Assembly (NCBI GenBank): GCA_028280265.1
Contig: JANQMD010000011.1
Coordinates: forward strand, 1 to 64,000
Reading direction: 5' to 3'
From: Flavobacteriaceae bacterium
GTDB taxonomy: Bacteria > Bacteroidota > Bacteroidia > Flavobacteriales > Flavobacteriaceae
Length of the DNA: 64,000 nt
Under the pieces are notes generated by a model, which was not told the DNA's origin, searched no databases, and worked only from the letters and a program-made list of their open reading frames with translations. Position 1 is the first letter of the stretch, and every line of letters begins with the position of its first letter. The position numbers and the translations under genes are program-made. Shown here piece after piece: positions 25,048 through 33,992 of this stretch.

Positions 25048-26514
25048 ATGAACTCAGCAATACGTCAATTAAACCCGACTTCACTCTGGAATCATTTTTC
25101 AGATTTAAATGCCGTCCCAAGACCTTCTAAAAAAGAAGAAAGAGTCATCCAATTTATGGTTGATTTTGGAAAATCCTTGCAGCTAGAAACTTTTGTTGAT
25201 GAGGTTGGAAATGTCATCATTAAAAAACCTGCAACTGAAGGTTATGAAAACCGTAAAAACATTGTGATGCAAAGTCATCTCGATATGGTTCATCAGAAAA
25301 ATGCTGATACTGTATTTGATTTTGATAAGGAAGGGATTCAAATGCTTATTGAAGGTGATTGGGTTACTGCCGATGGCACTACTTTAGGGGCTGACAATGG
25401 ATTGGGAGTCGCTGCTATTATGGCTGTCTTATCATCCAGCAACATTTCGCACCCTGCTATTGAGGCATTGTTCACCATTGATGAAGAAACTGGTATGACT
25501 GGAGCTATGGGGCTCAAAGGCGGACTTCTTGAAGGTGAAATTTTATTAAACCTCGACACAGAAGAAGATGATGAAATTGACATGGGTTGTGCAGGTGGAT
25601 TGGATGTCACTGCAAAGAGAAGTTATGAAGAGCTTACTACGCCAGAGAAAACTATTGCATTTTCCATCGCTGTAACGGGTCTTCAAGGAGGACATTCTGG
25701 AATGGACATTCACAAAGGACTTGGAAATGCCAACAAGATTATGAACAGACTTCTTTACAATGGGTTTGAACATTTTGGATTACGTGTTTCAAAAATCAAT
25801 GGAGGAAGCTTACGGAATGCTATTCCAAGAGAGAGTTTTGCTACAGTGATTATTGATGAAGCTTCTAGAGAACCTTTTTTGTTTGAACTAGGTGATTTGA
25901 TTGAAACTATTAAAAAAGAATTTCAAAATATTGAGTCTGATTTATCGATAGAAATTACTCCTGTATCAAATCCTGAAAGTGTGATGGATCTAGAAGTGCA
26001 AGAAGGATTTATAAAATCGGTATATGCTTCCTTGAATGGAGTGTATAAAATGAGTCCTGATTTTGAAGGATTGGTGGAGACTTCAAATAACATTGCGAAA
26101 GTGATTGTAGAAAATGGACATGTTCAAGTTGATTGTCTTACACGTTCTTCTTCTGAATCTTCTAAATATGATTTGGCAGATGCCTTAAGATCTTGTTTTG
26201 AACTATCGGGATTCGAAGTAGAATATTCGGGAGCTTACCCTGGTTGGCAACCTAATATTAACTCAGAAATTTTAAATATTTTATCTGATCTGTATAAAAA
26301 TTTATTCCAAGAGGAACCTAACGTAGTCGCTTGTCATGCAGGATTAGAGTGTGGAATATTAGGTCAGAATTACCCAGATATGGACATGATTTCATTTGGG
26401 CCTACCATCAAAGGAGCACATTCTCCAGATGAGAGAGTCAGCATTTCATCCGTACAAAAGTTTTGGAAATTCCTTCTCGAAATTTTAAAATCAATTCCAG
26501 AGAAAACATCCTAA
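25048..26514 (+). CDS. pepD: Aminoacyl-histidine dipeptidase (M20C)
   Basis: A 488-residue cytosolic metallo-dipeptidase that splits Xaa-His and other dipeptides. Metal-binding and catalytic residues of the M20 fold are visible: His77 and Asp79 in QSHLDM, Asp116 in GADNG, Glu146-Glu147 in DEETG, and a late His in KGAHSPDE. A lid/dimerisation domain with GGHSGMDIHKGLGNANK lies in the middle. Length and motifs fit PepD. It is a single gene with its own promoter; the 165-bp gap after it (26515-26679) is AT-rich and holds only the parA leader. Confidence 0.94.
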   Translation: MNSAIRQLNPTSLWNHFSDLNAVPRPSKKEERVIQFMVDFGKSLQLETFVDEVGNVIIKKPATEGYENRKNIVMQSHLDMVHQKNADTVFDFDKEGIQMLIEGDWVTADGTTLGADNGLGVAAIMAVLSSSNISHPAIEALFTIDEETGMTGAMGLKGGLLEGEILLNLDTEEDDEIDMGCAGGLDVTAKRSYEELTTPEKTIAFSIAVTGLQGGHSGMDIHKGLGNANKIMNRLLYNGFEHFGLRVSKINGGSLRNAIPRESFATVIIDEASREPFLFELGDLIETIKKEFQNIESDLSIEITPVSNPESVMDLEVQEGFIKSVYASLNGVYKMSPDFEGLVETSNNIAKVIVENGHVQVDCLTRSSSESSKYDLADALRSCFELSGFEVEYSGAYPGWQPNINSEILNILSDLYKNLFQEEPNVVACHAGLECGILGQNYPDMDMISFGPTIKGAHSPDERVSISSVQKFWKFLLEILKSIPEKTS

Positions 26515-26679
26515 TTTTTTATTGAAAAGCATTCGTTAAAAATTGTTCAAAAACTAAAAAAAAACAATCATAACAATAAGATAAACAACAACTTACAACA
26601 TTATCTTTTTGTTAACATCTTTGCTTTTTAAAACCCGTATTAAATTGTAAATTTACTCGTTTGTAACCTTTAAAATTTC

Positions 26680-27459
26680 ATGGGTAAAATCATTGCTATT
26701 GCAAATCAGAAAGGTGGTGTAGGAAAGACAACTACATCCGTTAATCTAGCTGCTTCATTAGGAGTATTGGAAAAAAAAATATTGTTGATCGATGCAGACC
26801 CACAAGCCAATGCATCTTCAGGTTTAGGTATAGATGTAGAGAATACTTCTAAAGGCACCTATCAAGTCCTAGAGCATACGACCTCTGCAAAAGATGCCAT
26901 TCAAAAAACCTCTTCTCCAAATGTGGATATCATAGCAGCTCATATTGATTTGGTAGCTATTGAAATTGAATTGGTAGACAAAGAACGTAGAGAGTACATG
27001 CTGAAGGATTCTTTGAGTGAAGTACAAAATGAGTATGACTATATCATCATCGATTGTGCTCCTTCTTTGGGGCTCATCACATTAAATTCTCTGGTTGCAG
27101 CCGACTCTGTGATCATTCCTATACAATGTGAATACTTTGCTTTAGAAGGACTTGGAAAGCTTTTGAATACTATTAAAAGTGTACAGAAATTACACAATCC
27201 TAAGCTAGATATTGAAGGACTATTGCTTACAATGTTTGATTCTCGTTTGCGATTATCTAACCAAGTAGTGGATGAAGTTCAAAAGCATTTTAGCTCTATG
27301 GTTTTTGATACAATTATTCGCAGGAATACCCGTTTAGGAGAAGCACCAAGTTATGGGGAAAGTATCATTGCCTATGATGCAACAAGTAAAGGTGCCGTAA
27401 ATTATTTAAATTTGGCAAATGAACTCTTAAAAAAGAATCAATATTATGGCAAAGGCTAG
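26680..27459 (+). CDS. parA: Chromosome partitioning ATPase ParA (Soj)
   Basis: A 259-residue Walker-type ATPase that positions ParB-parS complexes and so segregates the replication origin. The deviant Walker A is KGGVGKTT (11-18), followed by DADPQANASS and IIDCAPSLG. It lacks the N-terminal DNA-binding extension of plasmid ParA proteins, as expected for the chromosomal form. parB overlaps its end by 14 nt. Confidence 0.97.
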   Translation: MGKIIAIANQKGGVGKTTTSVNLAASLGVLEKKILLIDADPQANASSGLGIDVENTSKGTYQVLEHTTSAKDAIQKTSSPNVDIIAAHIDLVAIEIELVDKERREYMLKDSLSEVQNEYDYIIIDCAPSLGLITLNSLVAADSVIIPIQCEYFALEGLGKLLNTIKSVQKLHNPKLDIEGLLLTMFDSRLRLSNQVVDEVQKHFSSMVFDTIIRRNTRLGEAPSYGESIIAYDATSKGAVNYLNLANELLKKNQYYGKG

Positions 27460-28327
27460 TAAGAAGCAGGCACTGGGAAGAGGACTATCTGCCTTACTGA
27501 AAGATACTACTGAAGTTCATTCTGTCTCAGATAAAAATGCTGACAAAGTAGTTGGAAGCATCATTGAGATTGACTTAGGTCTTATTGAAGTAAACCCATA
27601 TCAGCCAAGAACATATTTTGATGAAGAAGCCCTTCGAGAGCTTGCTAGCTCTATCAGAGAACTAGGTGTCATACAACCCATTACGGTTCGAAAGGTTGAA
27701 AACTCTTTTCAACTAGTCTCTGGTGAGAGAAGATTCAGAGCTTCTAAATTAGTAGGTAACAAAACCATACCTGCTTACATCCGTATTGCCAACGATCAGG
27801 AAATGCTAGAAATGGCCTTGGTTGAAAACATTCAACGTAAAAATCTTGATCCTATTGAAGTAGCTCTTTCATACCAGAGATTGATCGAGGAAATTCAACT
27901 AACTCAAGAAGAATTGAGTACACGTGTTGGTAAAAAACGTTCAACAGTGACCAACTACCTTCGTCTGCTAAAATTAGATCCTATCATACAAACAGGGATG
28001 AGAGATGGTTTTCTTTCTATGGGACATGGTAGAGCATTGATTAATGTTGAAAATTCAGAAGATCAGCTAAACATTTATGAAAGGATTCTACGAGAAAAAC
28101 TTTCTGTACGGCAAACTGAAGAATTGGTAAAGCAGCTGAAAACTGGTACAGTTAGCAAAATCAAAAGAAAAGTTCTACCAAAGTATATCAAGGATAGCCT
28201 CTCTGAGATGAATGCTTACATTGGCCACAAAGTAGAAGTTTCAGTAAACTCGAAAGGGAAAGGAAAAATATCCATTCCTTTTCACTCTCAGGAAGATTTT
28301 GAGAGAATCAAAAAATTGTTGCAATAA
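27446..28327 (+). CDS. parB: Chromosome partitioning protein ParB (Spo0J)
   Basis: A 293-residue CTP-dependent DNA clamp loading at parS. The ParB/sulfiredoxin-like domain has VNPYQPR (49-55) and the CTP-binding GERRFRA (93-99). Next comes the HTH (about 140-205, with LTQEELSTRVGKKRSTVTNYLRLL split across the start of this region). The C-terminal dimerisation domain with VEVSVNSKGKGKISIPF closes the protein. It overlaps parA and touches the next gene, so parA-parB-DUF5683 is one unit. No full parS palindrome was found in the window. Confidence 0.97.
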   Translation: MAKASKKQALGRGLSALLKDTTEVHSVSDKNADKVVGSIIEIDLGLIEVNPYQPRTYFDEEALRELASSIRELGVIQPITVRKVENSFQLVSGERRFRASKLVGNKTIPAYIRIANDQEMLEMALVENIQRKNLDPIEVALSYQRLIEEIQLTQEELSTRVGKKRSTVTNYLRLLKLDPIIQTGMRDGFLSMGHGRALINVENSEDQLNIYERILREKLSVRQTEELVKQLKTGTVSKIKRKVLPKYIKDSLSEMNAYIGHKVEVSVNSKGKGKISIPFHSQEDFERIKKLLQ

Positions 28328-28909
28328 GTGCACCTTCGTAGCGTCATATCTGCTTTATTTTTCATCTTTTTTGTGTCATTAGGAAATGCTCAAAAAGATT
28401 CTACGGACGTAAAAACCCAAAAAGAAATCGTAGACTTTAATAAACAATACAATGTGCTATCACCTTCGAAAGCGGCATTTTTCTCTGCTATCTTTCCTGG
28501 TGGAGGCCAAATCTATAACAAGAAATATTGGAAGGTACCTATCGTATGGGCTGCTTTAGCAGGAAGCACTTACTTTTATTTAGATAACAATAGTGAATAC
28601 AAAAGATATCGTACGGCATTTCGACAAAGAAAAGCTGGCATACGAGACGAGTTTACCTTGGATAATGGAACTGTACTAATCTCTGATGCAGGATTACAAA
28701 GAGCTCAAAGAACATTAAGAGGTAATCGTGATTTGTCACTGTTAACTACTGTTATCTTTTATGTCCTGCAAATTGTAGAAGCAAGTGTGAACGCGCATCT
28801 ATTGCAGTTTAACACAAATAATAATTTATCTCTTAAGCCAATAACTATTCCAGATCCTGTACGCTTTGAAGCTCCTACGATTGGACTCAAACTCAAATAT
28901 ACTTTTTAA
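28328..28909 (+). CDS. DUF5683 family envelope protein
   Basis: A 193-residue protein beginning with GTG directly after the parB stop. A signal peptide ends GNAQ (about residue 22). The core shows SPSKAAFFSAIFPGGGQIYNKKYWKVP, split here by its two halves SPSKAAFFSAIFPGGG and QIYNKKYWKVP, followed by two hydrophobic segments. This is the DUF5683 signature. Its place between parB and dapB is strongly conserved in Flavobacteriaceae. Function unknown; the glycine-rich motif and two membrane segments suggest a small inner- or outer-membrane protein. Confidence 0.85.
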   Translation: MHLRSVISALFFIFFVSLGNAQKDSTDVKTQKEIVDFNKQYNVLSPSKAAFFSAIFPGGGQIYNKKYWKVPIVWAALAGSTYFYLDNNSEYKRYRTAFRQRKAGIRDEFTLDNGTVLISDAGLQRAQRTLRGNRDLSLLTTVIFYVLQIVEASVNAHLLQFNTNNNLSLKPITIPDPVRFEAPTIGLKLKYTF

Positions 28910-28970
28910 TATGAAACGAACATTAACAAATTTTAAAGATATATTCACAGAGGGATGTTTAAAATTCCTT

Positions 28971-28987
28971 CCTGCCGGCAAGGCAGG
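28971..28987. repeat. GC-rich palindromic repeat CCTGCC-N5-GGCAGG
   Basis: CCTGCC and GGCAGG frame GGCAA in an otherwise AT-rich gap (28910-29077). This is a well-known type of dispersed Bacteroidota repeat, often read through as LPAGKAG when it falls in a frame. The rest of the gap shows no RNA or gene that I can support. Confidence 0.6.
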
Positions 28988-29077
28988 TTTAATGAGAGAA
29001 CGAGTAAAGCGAGTGGTTGCACACGTTCTTAATTTTATAATTATCAAAAAACCAATTAATTACTAAAATTTAAACGT

Positions 29078-29785
29078 GTGAAAATAGCAATCTTAGGATA
29101 CGGACGAATGGGGAAAGAAATTGAAAAAATAGCCCTAGAAAGAGGTCATGAAATTGTTTTAAAAGTTGACAAAGGTGAGTCTTACGATATCTCTAAAGCC
29201 GATATTGCCATTGACTTTAGTATTCCTGAATCTGCTTTCAAAAATATTACCCATTGCTTTTTAAACGGAGTCCCCGTTGTATCTGGAACTACAGGCTGGT
29301 TAGAGAAATACGAAGAAGCGGTTGCTGTTTGTAATAAAAACAATGGTGCTTTTATCTATGCTTCTAACTTTAGTATCGGCGTCAATATTTTCTTTGAACT
29401 AAACAAACAGTTATCTAAAATGATGTCTCAATTGGAAGCGTACAAAGTCTCCATTGAAGAAATTCATCATACCAAAAAGCTAGATGCACCAAGTGGTACT
29501 GCCATTACCTTGGCAGAAGGAATTATTGATACATCAGAAAATACTCAATGGGAACTCACAGAAAACACAAACACAAAAGATTTATCCATACCCATCACAG
29601 CCAAACGAATACCTAATGTTCCTGGAACCCATACTATTTCTTATGATTCTAATGTTGACTCTATAGAGATTAAACATACTGCTCACAACAGAAAAGGGTT
29701 TGCTTTAGGTGCCGTCATTGCAGCTGAGTGGTTGGTTGGTAAAAAAGGAGTTTATACTATGAAAGATGTGTTAAACATTCTCTAA
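29078..29785 (+). CDS. dapB: 4-hydroxy-tetrahydrodipicolinate reductase
   Basis: A 235-residue NAD(P)H-dependent enzyme of the diaminopimelate/lysine pathway. The nucleotide site is GYGRMG (7-12), SGTTGW is at 69-74, and the active site EIHHTKKLDAPSGTA is at 128-142, with His130 and Lys134 in the catalytic places. The start is GTG at 29078. It belongs to the conserved parA-parB-DUF5683-dapB-lepB-wbqC run. Confidence 0.96.
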   Translation: MKIAILGYGRMGKEIEKIALERGHEIVLKVDKGESYDISKADIAIDFSIPESAFKNITHCFLNGVPVVSGTTGWLEKYEEAVAVCNKNNGAFIYASNFSIGVNIFFELNKQLSKMMSQLEAYKVSIEEIHHTKKLDAPSGTAITLAEGIIDTSENTQWELTENTNTKDLSIPITAKRIPNVPGTHTISYDSNVDSIEIKHTAHNRKGFALGAVIAAEWLVGKKGVYTMKDVLNIL

Positions 29786-29837
29786 AAAACGTAACATTTT
29801 CTTTTATTTGTAACTCATAGCAAAACATTCGCATATT

Positions 29838-31574
29838 ATGACATTAACACAGTGGTTACTTTTCTTCATTATAATTCAGGTTATCCATTTTGCAGGAACC
29901 TGGAAATTGTATCAAAAAGCAGGAAGAAAAAGCTGGGAAGCAGCTGTTCCAATTTATAATGCAATTGTATTATCATCCATTATAAAGAGACCTAAATGGT
30001 GGGTTATTCTGCTATTCTTCCCTGTTGTAAATCAGTTAATGTTTCCTGTTTATTGGATAGAAACCGCTAGGAGTTTTGGTTTCAACCAAAGAAAAGATAC
30101 CATACTAGTTGTTATTACCCTAGGTCTTTATCTCTTCTATATTAATTATGCAACCGATGCAGAATATAAAAAGGACAGAAGTTTAAAACCAAGAACAGGG
30201 TTGGGAGAATGGGTAAGCTCTATTGCTTTTGCTGTGATTGCTGCTACCATGGTTCATACCTACTTTATGCAGCCCTATACCATTCCTTCCTCTTCTTTGG
30301 AGAAATCATTGTTGGTAGGAGATTATTTGTTTGTAAGTAAATTTCATTACGGAGCCAGAGTTCCTATGACGACTGTTGCCGCTCCAATGATTCATGATTC
30401 TATTCCTTTTACAAGAAAAAAATCGTACTTGTTTGACGATGATTATACGCAAAGAAAAACATCCATCAAAAACAAATTACAGCTCCCTTATATGCGTGTA
30501 CCTGGGTTTGAGAAGATCAAACGCAATGAGATTGTTGTTTTTAACCAGCCTGCGGATACTTTGTTGGACATGAATGATTTCCGTCCAAATAGAAACTATT
30601 ACAAGCCTATTGACAAAAAAACCAACCTCGTAAAACGTTGTGTGGGTGTTCCAGGTGATTCTCTCGAAATTCGAGATGGTTATGTTTACATTAATGGCAA
30701 AAGAAATGTACTTCCCTATAGAGCTAAATTACAATTCTATAATAGAATATACTCTAGTAAAGGTTTATCTACTAAAAAGCTATTAAGATATACTGATAAA
30801 GAATTTGAAAGAGAATTTATTGTTGATTTTGCAAATAATCAACAATACAAAGAAGTAATTAGATATGTAATAAAAAGTCCTGAAAGGCTAGACGGCAATA
30901 AGTTTCTTATAACTACTTATGATAATGGAATACCTGAGGAGCTAATTAAAAACTATAATCTAAATGTTATAGAAGCTAAAACTAAAGTACGAAAGGCTAA
31001 CTTAACTGATGAAATAGTAGAAAAATTAAGAAAGGATTCAGAAATAGATAGCGTTATAAAAATTTTAAATCCAAAAGGTAAACTTGATGCTAATGTTTTC
31101 CCTCACATTCCAAGTTTGGGTTGGAATACAGACAACTTTGGTCCTATTTACATTCCTAAAAAAGGAGCTACGGTAAAATTAGATGCTAAATCAATCCCCT
31201 TATACAAAAGAGTGATCTCTGAATACGAAGGAAATCAACTAGATATTATTGGGGACAATTACTTTATCAATGGTAAAAAAGTTGACTCTTATACATTCAA
31301 ACAAGATTACTACTGGATGATGGGAGACAACAGACAAAACTCCATTGATGCTAGAATGTGGGGCTATGTTCCCTTTGATCATGTTGTTGGAAAACCTGTT
31401 TTTATCTGGTTTAGTATAGACAAAAAAACAGGATCCATTCGTTGGGATCGTTTGTTTACCACTGTGGGTGGAGATGGTGAACCTACTTCATATTTGATTC
31501 ATTTCTTTGTAGCATTAGCATTGTACTTAGGTATTTCTTTTGTCTTAAAGCGCAGAAAGAGAGCTAAAAGCTAA
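29838..31574 (+). CDS. lepB: Signal peptidase I, long Bacteroidota form
   Basis: A 578-residue inner-membrane serine peptidase that removes signal peptides. The first 110 residues carry several membrane helices (DUF5684-like). A further helix (about 124-142) leads to the catalytic box IPSSSLEKSL with Ser153. The general base Lys266 is in KRCVGVPGDS, and box E is MGDNRQNSIDAR (495-506). A C-terminal helix (about 552-570) precedes a basic tail. An insertion at about residues 297-425, between the Lys box and box E, is more AT-rich in codons than its surroundings. wbqC starts 2 nt after the stop. Confidence 0.94.
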   Translation: MTLTQWLLFFIIIQVIHFAGTWKLYQKAGRKSWEAAVPIYNAIVLSSIIKRPKWWVILLFFPVVNQLMFPVYWIETARSFGFNQRKDTILVVITLGLYLFYINYATDAEYKKDRSLKPRTGLGEWVSSIAFAVIAATMVHTYFMQPYTIPSSSLEKSLLVGDYLFVSKFHYGARVPMTTVAAPMIHDSIPFTRKKSYLFDDDYTQRKTSIKNKLQLPYMRVPGFEKIKRNEIVVFNQPADTLLDMNDFRPNRNYYKPIDKKTNLVKRCVGVPGDSLEIRDGYVYINGKRNVLPYRAKLQFYNRIYSSKGLSTKKLLRYTDKEFEREFIVDFANNQQYKEVIRYVIKSPERLDGNKFLITTYDNGIPEELIKNYNLNVIEAKTKVRKANLTDEIVEKLRKDSEIDSVIKILNPKGKLDANVFPHIPSLGWNTDNFGPIYIPKKGATVKLDAKSIPLYKRVISEYEGNQLDIIGDNYFINGKKVDSYTFKQDYYWMMGDNRQNSIDARMWGYVPFDHVVGKPVFIWFSIDKKTGSIRWDRLFTTVGGDGEPTSYLIHFFVALALYLGISFVLKRRKRAKS

Positions 31575-31576
31575 TC

Positions 31577-32194
31577 ATGGCTCTGTTGATTCCAACATAC
31601 TTCTCTCCTATTTCACAGTATGGAGTTATTTATCAATCAGATACGGTCGAGTTTGAAGTTGAGGACAACTATCAAAAGCAGACTTATAGAAATCGCTGTT
31701 ATATTTATGGAGCCAATGGGAAACAATTGTTAAATATTCCTATTGAACATAATAAGTCATCTAAAAAGCAAAAAACGAAGGATTTAAAAATAGAGCCTGG
31801 CTCTAACTGGCAAAAGCAACACTACAAATCATTGAAATCTGCCTACAACAGCTCTCCTTTTTTTGAATTTTATGAGGCTGATTTATTAACCATTTTTCAA
31901 AAGTCTTATTCCTTTTTATTAGACGTAAATCTAGATACTTATCATTTCATAGAAGATGCTATCCAGTACCCTAAACCGTATACAAAATCAAAAGAATACA
32001 TTACAGAAATTGAAGAGGATTATAGAGAGTTAGCAAGTGTAAAATCGCATCCAAATTGCATTTTAGATTCTTATACCCAGGTCTTTGATGACAAGTTTGG
32101 GTTTATTAAGAACCTTTCCATATTAGATTTACTTTTTATGGAGGGTCCTAATTCCATTAGTTTTTTAGAAAAAGTTAATGTAACTTTGAGATAG
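31577..32194 (+). CDS. WbqC family protein
   Basis: A 205-residue protein of the WbqC-like family, starting 2 nt after lepB. Visible family features are the early LIPTYFSPISQYG, NRCYIYGANGKQLLNIPI, and WQKQHYKSLKSAYNSSPFF near residue 80. Members are linked by context to polysaccharide or glycan modification in other bacteria, but the reaction is not known. In flavobacteria it is usually found after lepB, as here. Confidence 0.88.
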   Translation: MALLIPTYFSPISQYGVIYQSDTVEFEVEDNYQKQTYRNRCYIYGANGKQLLNIPIEHNKSSKKQKTKDLKIEPGSNWQKQHYKSLKSAYNSSPFFEFYEADLLTIFQKSYSFLLDVNLDTYHFIEDAIQYPKPYTKSKEYITEIEEDYRELASVKSHPNCILDSYTQVFDDKFGFIKNLSILDLLFMEGPNSISFLEKVNVTLR

Positions 32195-32228
32195 TCCCTT
32201 TATTTTACGAACGATTAACAGTATTATT

Positions 32229-32804
32229 ATGGATGTAATAGAACAATTTGTTTTGCGCTATTATACACTGTCATCAACATCATTAAAGGAATTTCAAAAG
32301 TTGTTTACTCAAAAAAATTACAAGAAAAATGATGTGTTGTACCGTGTCGGCGAGTCTAAGAGTCAGTTATTTCTTATGACCGAGGGAATAGCTCGCTCTG
32401 TTGTTATGGATAGTAATGGAAAAGAAAAGACCAGAACCATTTTTAATGGACCTTCTGTATTTACCTCTCTTACATCTAATCTGTATGGAGAACCATTTGC
32501 AACTGAATTTAATTGCCTAACAGAAGCTACCATGTACGAGGGTAGTTTTGAAAATTTCATCAAATTGACTGAAAAAAGGCACGATATTTCCATACTTTAT
32601 AATAAGTTTTTGGAAGAAGCTTTTATAAACATGCAAGAAAAGGCAACAATTCTATCTACTTTAGATGCTACGGACCGCTATCTTTACCTTAAGAATAGAA
32701 TCCCCGACATTGAAAAACACATTCAACTGAACCATATAGCCTCATATCTTAATATGACATCTATTCAATTGAGTAGAATTCGAAAAAAAGTATACTCCAA
32801 ATAA
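32229..32804 (+). CDS. Crp/Fnr family transcriptional regulator, first of a tandem pair
   Basis: A 191-residue protein with a cyclic-nucleotide-binding-type beta roll (about residues 20-115), a long dimer helix, and a short C-terminal DNA-binding end with HIASYLNMTSIQLSRIRKK (165-183). This is the common Bacteroidota Crp/Fnr type; no Cys cluster for an Fe-S centre is seen, and the ligand is unknown. A hairpin follows at 32802-32842 and a second, similar gene begins 166 nt later. Confidence 0.85.
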   Translation: MDVIEQFVLRYYTLSSTSLKEFQKLFTQKNYKKNDVLYRVGESKSQLFLMTEGIARSVVMDSNGKEKTRTIFNGPSVFTSLTSNLYGEPFATEFNCLTEATMYEGSFENFIKLTEKRHDISILYNKFLEEAFINMQEKATILSTLDATDRYLYLKNRIPDIEKHIQLNHIASYLNMTSIQLSRIRKKVYSK

Positions 32805-32842
32805 GGCGCATCCTAGTTTTAGGAAGTTCGTATAGCGCCTTA
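32802..32842 (+). terminator. Hairpin between the two Crp/Fnr genes
   Basis: TAAGGCGC (32802-32809) pairs with GCGCCTTA (32835-32842), and an inner stem TCCTA/TAGGA lies within the loop. The stem contains the stop codon of the first regulator. The T tract after it is weak, so it may be a partial terminator or an mRNA-stabilising structure. Confidence 0.5.
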
Positions 32843-32970
32843 TATTATATGCTTTTCTTTCTCTAGATTTAATGAAAAATCAACAATCCTTTTCAACATA
32901 GTTCATTAGAAAAAGGTACCTTAGTATTTCTTTTGCTAAAAATATTATTACTGGCAAGCATATAGTAAAC

Positions 32971-33546
32971 ATGAAAAATCTCTTAAAATTCCTATCTGAA
33001 TTCCATCCTCTTCCCGAGAAATCTTTGCAGTCTTTGTTCCCTCTTTTCCAAATTAAAAGTTATAAAAAAGACGATAGAATTACTGATTTTGGTGAGGTTC
33101 CTACTCACTTTTTTATTCTAACTGAAGGAATTATTCGATCTTATATAGTTGATGATAAAGGAAAGGAATTTACACGTTCTTTATATACTCCTATGAGAGT
33201 TACAGGAGCCTACTCAGCTCTATTACAAAATAGACCAAGCACACTAGCCTATGAGTGTCTTACAGGTGTAAAATTGATTACTTGCGATTTTAAGAAATTT
33301 AAAGAATTAGCAAAAAAAGACATTGAACTTGCAAACCTATATGTCAAAATTTTAGAGCTTTTGTACTTAAGAATGGAAAAAAGAATTTTTGAATTATCAA
33401 TAATGGATGCAAAAAGCAGGTACCTAAAGTTAAAAAAACAAATTCCAAATATTGAAAATTTGATCCCACAATATCATATCGCATCTTACCTAAATGTAAC
33501 TCCAGTCCAATTAAGCAGAATTCGCAAAGATTTATATAAAAGCTAA
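32971..33546 (+). CDS. Crp/Fnr family transcriptional regulator, second of a tandem pair
   Basis: A 191-residue paralogue of the gene before it, equal in length. It shows the same beta-roll region (YKKDDRITDFGE, LTEGIIRSYIVDDKGKEFTR) and the same end HIASYLNVTPVQLSRIRK. The cores differ considerably, so the duplication is not recent. A strong terminator follows at 33641-33668. Confidence 0.85.
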   Translation: MKNLLKFLSEFHPLPEKSLQSLFPLFQIKSYKKDDRITDFGEVPTHFFILTEGIIRSYIVDDKGKEFTRSLYTPMRVTGAYSALLQNRPSTLAYECLTGVKLITCDFKKFKELAKKDIELANLYVKILELLYLRMEKRIFELSIMDAKSRYLKLKKQIPNIENLIPQYHIASYLNVTPVQLSRIRKDLYKS

Positions 33547-33640
33547 GTCTAAACTTATGTTAAGACTTTACCTCTATCTTTTACTTAATTTTATATTTGT
33601 AATTTTTCCCCCGAAAAATTATTATTTTACCCATATTAGG

Positions 33641-33668
33641 AAACTTGCTTATTTTTAAGCAAGTTTTT
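33641..33668 (+). terminator. Intrinsic terminator after the second Crp/Fnr gene
   Basis: An 11-bp perfect stem (33641-33651 with 33656-33666) with loop TTTT runs into a T tract. It is the clearest plus-strand terminator in the window and lies just ahead of the DUF6122 gene. Confidence 0.85.
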
Positions 33669-33683
33669 TTATTTTAATTTCCA

Positions 33684-33992
33684 TTGATTGAAAAGTTTTT
33701 AATTCACTACGGTTTTCATTTCATTGTTCCTTTATTAATCTCATACACTCTGTATCAAAGGAGCTGGAAAAAAGTATACCTGATTTTTATAGCTGCTATG
33801 CTTATTGATTTAGATCACTTACTAGCTAATCCTATTTTTGATGCAAACAGATGCAGCATTAACTTTCACCCTCTCCACAGTTACTATGCAATACTGGTTT
33901 ATTTCGGAATGTTATTTATCAAGAAAACCCGAATACTAGCCATTGGCCTCCTTTTACATATACTAGCTGATACAGTTGACTGTTTTCTTTAA
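33684..33992 (+). CDS. DUF6122 family membrane protein
   Basis: A 102-residue protein starting with TTG. It has three to four hydrophobic segments and conserved polar residues typical of DUF6122: HYGFHFIVP near the start, LIDLDHLLANP (about 41-51), and HPLHSY (about 62-67), with HILADTVDC at the end. The His/Asp pattern resembles membrane-bound metal-dependent hydrolases (YdjM-like). Function not established. Its last 4 nt overlap the 3' end of the convergent flippase gene. Confidence 0.8.
   Translation: MIEKFLIHYGFHFIVPLLISYTLYQRSWKKVYLIFIAAMLIDLDHLLANPIFDANRCSINFHPLHSYYAILVYFGMLFIKKTRILAIGLLLHILADTVDCFL

Noticed and set aside
28866..29066. Possible small gene between DUF5683 and dapB
   Set aside because: Part of it translates a dispersed GC-rich repeat (LPAGKAG) and the rest has no family features.
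32229..33546. Toxin-antitoxin or defence reading of the tandem pair
   Set aside because: Both proteins are plain Crp/Fnr regulators of the common Bacteroidota type.
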